A DNA stretch of 64,000 nucleotides from Variovorax ginsengisoli. GTDB lineage: Bacteria > Pseudomonadota > Gammaproteobacteria > Burkholderiales > Burkholderiaceae_C. This document shows positions 58,651-64,000 of this stretch, one piece after another; positions within the stretch are counted from its first letter, which is position 1, and every line of letters begins with the position of its first letter. A program made the position numbers and the translations under genes. The stretch lies in assembly GCF_030486595.1 (NCBI RefSeq), contig NZ_JAUJZH010000005.1, positions 186,001 to 250,000 of the forward strand, read 5' to 3'. The notes under the pieces were generated by a model. The model saw only the letters and a list, made by a program, of their open reading frames with translations, did not search any database and had not been told where the DNA came from.

Positions 58651-59126
58651 TCAAGTCCTGCCTTGTCGAGGCCGTAGGCCTTGTCGGCCGAGCCGGGCGC
58701 GGTCTTGAAGCCGACATTGAGCCGGTTCCAGGCGTTGATCGCCATCACGGAAAAGCTCAGGTCGGAAAGTTCTTTTTCCGACAGCTGGGTGCGCACGCGG
58801 TCGTAGACATCGTCGGGCACGCCGTGCTCGGGCAGGCGGGTCAGGATCTCGGTCCAGGCCAGCGCGGCGCGTTCGCGCGGGCTGAACAGGGTCGATTCGC
58901 GCCAGATCGGCAGATGGTAGAGGCGCAGTTCGCGCTCGCCGTGCAATTTGGCTTCCTTCACGTGCATGTCGAGGCAGAAGCCGCAGCCGTTGATCTGCGA
59001 GGCGCGGATGTGCACCAGGTCCAGGGTCTTCTGCTCGATGGCGCTGCTCTTCTCGAGCATGCTGAATTCGACGAACTTCTTGAACAGCTCGGGCGATTGC
59101 TGCATGGCGTTGATGCGTTGGGTCAT
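58647..59126 (-). CDS. Carboxymuconolactone decarboxylase/AhpD-like protein
   Basis: 159-residue AhpD-fold protein with the redox motif NGCGFCLDMH (Cys48, Cys51, His55), and so likely a peroxidase or alkylhydroperoxidase-like enzyme. ATG at 59126 has AGGAAG upstream and gives MTQRINAMQQ. An ECF41-type promoter lies about 89 bp upstream. It is the first gene of the operon driven by the neighbouring sigma factor (inferred from the promoter). Confidence 0.88.
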   Translation of the reverse strand: MTQRINAMQQSPELFKKFVEFSMLEKSSAIEQKTLDLVHIRASQINGCGFCLDMHVKEAKLHGERELRLYHLPIWRESTLFSPRERAALAWTEILTRLPEHGVPDDVYDRVRTQLSEKELSDLSFSVMAINAWNRLNVGFKTAPGSADKAYGLDKAGLE

Positions 59127-59214
59127 GGTCACTTCCTGAGGGCCCCAGAACGGCTGAGGCATCCGTTTGCGAGAAGTCGCTGCATGGACGGATCTTTTGC
59201 ATCCATGTCCACAA

Positions 59215-59241
59215 GACGTGCCAGCTCGCCGGTTTGTGACA
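59215..59241 (-). promoter_or_regulatory. ECF41-type promoter of the AhpD-like/NAD(P)-binding operon
   Basis: On the minus strand TGTCACA (59241-59235) is followed after exactly 16 bases by CGTC (59218-59215). This matches the ECF41 consensus TGTCACA-N16-CGTC as I recall it. The gene start is about 89 bp downstream. Confidence 0.82.
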
Positions 59242-59250
59242 GACCCCGCC

Positions 59251-60132
59251 TCAACGCCCCTGGAAAGCCGCCGCCAGCCGCGCCAGCTTCTCGGGGTTGC
59301 GCTGCACGTGGATGCGCGTGATGCGCTCGCCGTCGGTCTCGTACGACTGAGCGGATTCGAGCACCCCGTCGATGAAGCGAAGTAGCGCCCATTCGCCGTT
59401 GATCATCGCCAGCTCCACGCGCACGCCGCTGCCGAAGCGCAGGTGGGCGGCATAGAAGAGCTGCGCGATGCGCTGCCCGCCCAGCAGGGGCTTGCCGAAG
59501 CTGGGCACGATGCCGCCGCCGTCGCCGATCAGCTCGGCGTTCTCGGCCAGCATGCCGTTCATGGCCGCGAAGTCGCCGCGCGACAGCGCCTCGGCGAAGC
59601 CGCGCATCAGCTGGTGGTGGGCATCACGCGAGACCGCGAAGCGCGGCCGCTCCTCGCGCAGCTGCGCCTTGGCGCGGTGCACGATCTGGCGGCAGGCGGC
59701 CTCGCTCTTGCCGACGGCCTTGGCCACTTCGTCGTAGTCGGCATCGAACACCTCGCGCAGCAGGAAGGCGGCGCGCGCCTCGGGCGCCAGCCGTTCGAGC
59801 ATGAACAGGAAGGCGACCGAGACGTCGTCCGACAGCTCCTTGGTCTGCTCGGGCGTCGAGGGCATATCGGTCAGCACCGGCTCGGGCAGCCAGTAGCCGA
59901 CGTAGTGCTCGCGCTGCACCTTGGCGGCGCGCAGCCGGTCGATCGCGATCCGCGTGGTGATGGTCACCAGCCAGGCCTCGGCGTTGTCGATGCCGGTCTG
60001 GTCCGATTCATGCCAGCGCAGCCAGGCGTCCTGCACCACGTCCTCGGCCTCGGCCACGGATCCGAGCATGCGGTAGGCGATGCCCTGCAGGCGGGGGCGG
60101 AGGCGGTTGAAGGTGGTGGTGGGGTCGGTCAT
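59251..60132 (-). CDS. ECF41 (SigJ-like) sigma factor with fused SnoaL-like domain
   Basis: 293-residue ECF sigma factor. Sigma region 2 (about 10-75, with a RMLGSVAEAEDVVQDAWLRW segment), region 4 (about 105-165) and a C-terminal SnoaL-like regulatory domain are present. The ECF41 hallmarks WLPEP (81-85), DGGG (204-207) and NPEKL (279-283) are all visible. In ECF41 the fused domain replaces an anti-sigma factor. It reads an ECF41-type promoter in front of its own gene and another before the adjacent AhpD-like operon. Confidence 0.92.
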   Translation of the reverse strand: MTDPTTTFNRLRPRLQGIAYRMLGSVAEAEDVVQDAWLRWHESDQTGIDNAEAWLVTITTRIAIDRLRAAKVQREHYVGYWLPEPVLTDMPSTPEQTKELSDDVSVAFLFMLERLAPEARAAFLLREVFDADYDEVAKAVGKSEAACRQIVHRAKAQLREERPRFAVSRDAHHQLMRGFAEALSRGDFAAMNGMLAENAELIGDGGGIVPSFGKPLLGGQRIAQLFYAAHLRFGSGVRVELAMINGEWALLRFIDGVLESAQSYETDGERITRIHVQRNPEKLARLAAAFQGR

Positions 60133-60141
60133 TGCGTCTCA

Positions 60142-60168
60142 GACGTTGGACGCGAGGCGTTTGTGACG
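60142..60168 (-). promoter_or_regulatory. ECF41-type promoter of the sigma factor gene itself
   Basis: On the minus strand CGTCACA (60168-60162) is followed after 16 bases by CGTC (60145-60142), with one mismatch from TGTCACA. It ends 9 bases before the ATG at 60132, so an autoregulated transcript would be almost leaderless. Confidence 0.7.
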
Positions 60169-60175
60169 CCCGCCC

Positions 60176-61093
60176 TCACTCGATGTTCTGCACCTGCTCC
60201 CGCATCTGCTCCACCAGCACCTTCATGTCGACCCCGATCCGGGTCATCTCCAGCGTGGCGGACTTCGAGCCCAGGGTGTTGGCCTCGCGGTGCAGCTCCT
60301 GGATCAGGAAATCGAGCCGTTTGCCGATCTCGCCGCCCTTTTTCACCAGCCGCTCGATCTCGTCCAGGTGCGAATCCAGCCGGGTGAGTTCTTCGGCGAC
60401 GTCGATGCGGATCGCGAACGCGGTGGCTTCCGAAAGGGCCCGGTCCTGCGCCGCCTCGGGCGCGGTGGCGCCGGCGCCCAGTCCCATCGCCTCCTGCCAG
60501 CGTTCGAGGAAGCGGGTGCGCTGTTGCTCGACCAGCTTCGGCACCAGCGGCAGGGCCTGGGCCGCCAGCTTGCGCAGCTGGCCCAGGTGGTCCAGCAGCA
60601 TCTTGGCCAGCCGGGCGCCTTCGCGTTCGCGCGCCGCCAGCAGGGCCTTCAGGGTCTTTTCGGTCAGTTCGGTGAGGTCCGGCCCCAGGTCGCCGCGCGG
60701 CGCCGAATCGCCGGCCGCCAGCCGCAGCACGTCGGCCACGCTGAGGTCGCGGGCGCTCGGCAGCCAGGACTTGATGTTGTCCTGGACCCCGTTCAGGCGC
60801 TGCAGCAGCTTGGTCGACGGATCGGCGACGCCGGCGCTGGCGGTGTTCTCGAAGGCCACCCGCAACTCGACCTTGCCGCGCTTGAGCTGGCCCGTGAGCA
60901 GCTCGCGCAGCGCCGGTTCGTGCTGGCGCAGCTCCTCGGGAAGCTTGAAGGTGAGGTCGAGGAATCGGCTGTTGACCGAGCGGATCTCGACCCCGAGGCG
61001 GCCCGTGGGCTGGGGCCTCGCTTCGGCGTCGGAGTGGCTGCCTGTGGGGCCGTTCTGGCCGCTGGCATAGCCGGTCATGCTGTAAACTGGCAT
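60176..61093 (-). CDS. YicC/YloC family endoribonuclease
   Basis: 305-residue YicC protein starting MPVYSMTGYASGQ, with RSVNSRFLDL and the C-terminal LIQELHREANTLGSKS that is highly conserved in the family. Family members are RNases implicated in small-RNA decay. It is divergent from the protein kinase gene, in the usual yicC / kinase / phosphatase / rph neighbourhood. The ATG at 61093 gives the family N-terminus. Confidence 0.93.
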   Translation of the reverse strand: MPVYSMTGYASGQNGPTGSHSDAEARPQPTGRLGVEIRSVNSRFLDLTFKLPEELRQHEPALRELLTGQLKRGKVELRVAFENTASAGVADPSTKLLQRLNGVQDNIKSWLPSARDLSVADVLRLAAGDSAPRGDLGPDLTELTEKTLKALLAAREREGARLAKMLLDHLGQLRKLAAQALPLVPKLVEQQRTRFLERWQEAMGLGAGATAPEAAQDRALSEATAFAIRIDVAEELTRLDSHLDEIERLVKKGGEIGKRLDFLIQELHREANTLGSKSATLEMTRIGVDMKVLVEQMREQVQNIE

Positions 61094-61184
61094 CGCGCCT
61101 CGCTGTGGTTTGTTTGCGTTTCACCGAGGCCTCGGCACGGCGTTCGCTTGCCGCACCATCGCCTTCGCGCGAAACTCCCGGATT

Positions 61185-62192
61185 ATGTCAAAGGTCAAAC
61201 CTTCGCCCCTGCTTCCCGACACGATGATCGGGGGCTACCGCGTCGTGCGGCGGCTGTCCGCCGGTGGCTTCGGCGTCGTCTACCTGGCCGTCGACACCAG
61301 CGGCCAGCAGGTCGCCATCAAGGAATACCTGCCTTCGTCCCTGGCCACCCGTGGCACCGGCGAGCTGGCGCCCCAGGTGCCGCCCGAGAAGCTCTCGCTC
61401 TACCGCCTGGGCCTCAAGAGCTTCTTCGAGGAAGGCCGCTCGCTGGCCCAGATCTCGCACGCCTCGGTGGTCAGCGTGCTCAATTTCTTCCGCGAGAACG
61501 AGACCGTCTACATGGTCATGAACTACCTGGAGGGCGCCACCCTGCAGGATTTCATCGTCACCGCGCGCGACCTCAAGAAGCAGAAAGTATTCAGGGAATC
61601 GACGATCCGTTCGCTCTTCGACGAGATTCTGCGCGGCTTGCGCATCGTTCACCAGCACAAGATGCTGCACCTGGACATCAAGCCGGCCAACATCTTCGTC
61701 ACCGACGACGACCGCGCCGTGATGATCGACTTCGGCGCCGCCCGCGAGGTGCTGTCCAAGGAGGGCAACTTCATCCGTCCGATGTACACCCCCGGCTTCG
61801 CCGCCCCCGAGATGTACCGGCGCGATTCGTCGATGGGCCCCTGGACCGACATCTACGCCATCGGCGCCTGCATCTACGCCTGCATGCAGGGCTATCCGCC
61901 CAACGACGCCCCCCAGCGCATCGAGAAAGACCGCCTGGGCCTGTCGCTCTCGCGCCTGCGCGGCATCTACTCCGACAACCTGATCGAGGTGGTCGAATGG
62001 TGCATGTCGCTCGACCCGCTGTCCCGTCCGCAGTCGGTGTTCGCGCTGCAGAAGGAGCTCAGCCGCGAAGGCGAGCGCCGCTACACCAAGCTCACGGTCG
62101 GCGAGAAGGTCAGGCTTTCCATCGACAACATGCGCTCCTTCGAAAAGAAGGGGCTGCCCAAGGCCGCCGCGCCCACCACACGCCCCGCATGA
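61185..62192 (+). CDS. Serine/threonine protein kinase
   Basis: 335-residue Hanks-type kinase with no transmembrane segment. Visible are a glycine loop [11 protein letters not shown] (25-35), Lys46 (VAIKEY), HLDIKPAN (162-169; catalytic Asp164, where HRD is more usual) and DFG (182-184). ATG at 61185 was chosen because upstream sequence is not kinase-like. It overlaps the PP2C phosphatase start by 4 bp, so kinase and phosphatase are made together. Substrates are unknown. Confidence 0.92.
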   Translation: MSKVKPSPLLPDTMIGGYRVVRRLSAGGFGVVYLAVDTSGQQVAIKEYLPSSLATRGTGELAPQVPPEKLSLYRLGLKSFFEEGRSLAQISHASVVSVLNFFRENETVYMVMNYLEGATLQDFIVTARDLKKQKVFRESTIRSLFDEILRGLRIVHQHKMLHLDIKPANIFVTDDDRAVMIDFGAAREVLSKEGNFIRPMYTPGFAAPEMYRRDSSMGPWTDIYAIGACIYACMQGYPPNDAPQRIEKDRLGLSLSRLRGIYSDNLIEVVEWCMSLDPLSRPQSVFALQKELSREGERRYTKLTVGEKVRLSIDNMRSFEKKGLPKAAAPTTRPA

Positions 62193-63094
62193 AATTCTCG
62201 GTATTCCAGGTCAGCCGCAAGGGGGGCCGCCTCAAGAACGAAGACCGCATGGGCTACTGCTACACGCGGGAGTCCGGATTGTTCGTGCTGGCCGACGGCA
62301 TGGGCGGGCACCCCGAAGGCGAGGTGGCGGCCCAGCTCGCGCTGCAGACCATCGCGGCGCTCTACCAGCGCGAGGCGCGGCCGGTCGTCAAGGACGTCAA
62401 GGCCTTCCTGACCGCCTCGGTGATGGCCGCGCACCAGCAGATCATGCGTTATGCCGGCAACAAGGGCATGCTCGACACGCCCCGCACCACCGTTGTCGCG
62501 GCCGTCATCCAGGACAACTCCGCCAGCTGGATCCACTGCGGCGATTCGCGGCTCTACGTGATCCGCGACGGCGAGCTGCTGACCCGCACCCGCGACCATT
62601 CGCACGCCGAGCGCCCGCGCGCCAATGCCGGCCCCGAGGCCGTCAACCGCAACCTGCTGCTGACCTGCCTGGGCTCACCGACCACGCCGCTGTTCGACGT
62701 CTCGGCGCCGCTGCAGCTGCAGCGCGGCGACCGGATCATGCTGTGTTCGGATGGCGTCTGGGGCGTGCTCGACGACAGTGTCATCGTCCACATCCTCTCG
62801 TCCGGCAAGCCGGTGTCCGACTCGGCGCCCGACCTGGCCGAGATGGCGCTGCGCAACGGCGGCGCCCACAGCGACAATGTCACCTTGATCGCCCTCGAAT
62901 GGGAAACCCCCGACGCGCCGGGCCAGAAGCGCGGCGTGTCGACCGACAGCATCAGCGACGGCGTTTTCGCCTCCACCATTCAGGCCGGCATGCCTTCCGA
63001 CAGCGAGCTCGACGACCTCGACGACGACGCCATCGAACGTTCCATCGCCGAGATCAACGAGGCGATCAAGCGCTCGGCGGCCCGCAAGACCTAG
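62189..63094 (+). CDS. PP2C-type serine/threonine phosphatase
   Basis: 301-residue PPM phosphatase. NEDR (17-20), [11 protein letters not shown] (35-45; metal ligands Asp36 and Gly37), [17 protein letters not shown] and HSDNVTLI give all the usual metal sites. It reverses the adjacent kinase (inferred from the 4-bp overlap). A Ser/Asp-rich acidic tail covers the last 45 residues. Confidence 0.93.
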   Translation: MKFSVFQVSRKGGRLKNEDRMGYCYTRESGLFVLADGMGGHPEGEVAAQLALQTIAALYQREARPVVKDVKAFLTASVMAAHQQIMRYAGNKGMLDTPRTTVVAAVIQDNSASWIHCGDSRLYVIRDGELLTRTRDHSHAERPRANAGPEAVNRNLLLTCLGSPTTPLFDVSAPLQLQRGDRIMLCSDGVWGVLDDSVIVHILSSGKPVSDSAPDLAEMALRNGGAHSDNVTLIALEWETPDAPGQKRGVSTDSISDGVFASTIQAGMPSDSELDDLDDDAIERSIAEINEAIKRSAARKT

Positions 63095-63132
63095 TCTCCG
63101 TCTTTCATTTCCCCCTTTTCCCCATTTCCACG

Positions 63133-63861
63133 ATGACAGTTTTCGTTCGAAGCGCCGGCCGTGCCGCCGACCAGTTGCGCCCGGTGCGCATCACCCGCGG
63201 CTACACCATTCATGCCGAGGGCTCGGTGCTGATCGAGTTCGGCCAGACCCGCGTGCTGTGCACCGCCTCGGTCGAAGACAAGGTGCCGCCGCACAAGCGC
63301 GGCAGCGGCGAGGGCTGGGTCACGGCCGAATACGGCATGCTGCCCCGCGCCACGCACACCCGCAGCGACCGCGAAGCCGCCCGCGGCAAGCAGAGCGGCC
63401 GCACGCAGGAGATCCAGCGTCTCATCGGCCGCTCGATGCGCGCCGTGTTCAACCTGGCGGCGCTCGGCGAGCGCACCATCCACCTCGACTGCGACGTGCT
63501 GCAGGCCGATGGCGGCACCCGCACCGCGGCCATCACGGGCGCCTTCGTGGCTGCGCAGGACGCCGTCGACAAGCTGCTGGCCGCCGGCAAGATCCAGGCG
63601 ACGCCGATCCTCGACCACGTGGCGGCGATCTCGGTCGGCATCGTGCAGGGCACGCCGCTGCTCGACCTCGAATACACCGAGGACTCGGCCTGCGACACCG
63701 ACATGAACGTGGTCATGACCGGTGCCGGCCACTTCGTCGAAGTGCAGGGCACGGCCGAAGGCGCGGCCTTCACGCGCGACGAGATGAACGCGCTGCTGGC
63801 CCTGGCCGAGAAGGGCATCGGCGAGTTGACCGTGCTGCAGACGCAGGCGCTGGCCGCTTGA
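63133..63861 (+). CDS. rph: Ribonuclease PH
   Basis: 242-residue phosphorolytic 3'-5' exoribonuclease that trims tRNA 3' ends. [15 protein letters not shown] at the start, [19 protein letters not shown] and DADGGTR-like motifs with [13 protein letters not shown] are intact. ATG at 63133 gives the family N-terminus; no strong ribosome site is seen. Followed by rdgB, as in many proteobacteria. Confidence 0.95.
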   Translation: MTVFVRSAGRAADQLRPVRITRGYTIHAEGSVLIEFGQTRVLCTASVEDKVPPHKRGSGEGWVTAEYGMLPRATHTRSDREAARGKQSGRTQEIQRLIGRSMRAVFNLAALGERTIHLDCDVLQADGGTRTAAITGAFVAAQDAVDKLLAAGKIQATPILDHVAAISVGIVQGTPLLDLEYTEDSACDTDMNVVMTGAGHFVEVQGTAEGAAFTRDEMNALLALAEKGIGELTVLQTQALAA

Positions 63862-63892
63862 GGATCGACCCCGCGCACCGGCGCCCCGTGGC

Positions 63893-64000
63893 ATGAAACT
63901 GGTACTGGCTTCCAACAACGCCGGCAAGCTCGCGGAGCTGCAGGCGTTGTTCGCGCCGCTCGGCGTCGAGCTGGTGCGGCAATCCGAACTCGGCGTCGGC
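63893..64000 (+). CDS. rdgB: RdgB/HAM1-type XTP/dITP diphosphatase, 3' partial
   Basis: The 36 residues seen, MKLVLASNNAGKLAELQALF..., carry the SNNxGK motif of the non-canonical purine NTP pyrophosphatase that removes dITP/XTP. The gene is cut by the window end. ATG at 63893 lies 31 bp after the rph stop. Confidence 0.88.
   Translation, partial: MKLVLASNNAGKLAELQALFAPLGVELVRQSELGVG

Overview
The window is a contiguous, GC-rich, densely coded bacterial chromosome segment. I read it as a betaproteobacterium of the order Burkholderiales, most likely family Comamonadaceae (Variovorax-like). Reasons are the strong G/C bias at third codon positions, an orphan Bug-type solute-binding protein, the block TPR-lolB-ispE-tRNA(Gln)-prs-rplY-pth, the recN-nadK / hrcA divergence, and short GC hairpin repeats of a kind I associate with that family. 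I see no prophage, insertion sequence, CRISPR array or rRNA. Nearly all of it looks like vertically inherited chromosome.

Layout. 1-2229: pyroglutamate recycling (partial pxpC, pxpA, pcp). 2409-6170: a hydrolase, a histidine phosphatase, an amidase and a PhyH-type dioxygenase. 6198-11459: an aldarate catabolic block with a LacI-family regulator, a Bug binding protein, glucarate dehydratase, an HpcH/HpaI aldolase and tartronate semialdehyde reductase; three copies of a palindrome (core GGTAGCGCTACC) mark probable LacI operators. 11460-19534 (minus strand): a seven-gene unit with a complete peptide-type ABC importer, an amidase and a TTC38-like TPR protein. 19598-26155: ferredoxin, a DUF4124-like protein, pth, rplY, prs, tRNA-Gln, ispE, lolB and a large TPR protein. 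26239-30139: mutM, a dynamin-like GTPase and mutY. 30150-34638: rapZ, recN and nadK, divergent from hrcA. 34675-37430: two tRNAs, several small proteins of unknown function, a VOC protein and a GreB-like factor. 37919-40344: SRPBCC protein, two YceI proteins and cytochrome b561. 40397-43601: a bifunctional RelA/SpoT enzyme, rpoZ and gmk. 43656-57877: a WYL-domain regulator divergent from a five-gene DNA-processing operon. 57883-60132: an ECF41 sigma factor with its partner genes. 60176-64000: yicC, a Ser/Thr kinase, a PP2C phosphatase, rph and the start of rdgB.

Most interesting region. At 43656-57877 a regulator resembling the CapW/BrxR type of WYL repressor is divergent from a tightly coupled operon encoding an SbcD/YhaO-like nuclease, an SbcC/YhaN-like coiled-coil ATPase with no zinc hook, and RecC, RecB and RecD. 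The 95-bp divergent gap is AT-rich and holds three inverted repeats. This suggests a damage- or phage-responsive DNA-end-processing module in which two nuclease machines are controlled together. The composition is seen directly; the regulation and the defence role are inference.

Other well-supported regulatory observations are two ECF41-type promoters (TGTCACA or CGTCACA, 16 bp, CGTC) in front of the sigma gene and its partner operon, and a perfect palindrome at the promoter of the dynamin-like GTPase gene. Start codons of many genes were moved inward from the longest reading frame, using family N-termini and 4-bp stop/start overlaps.
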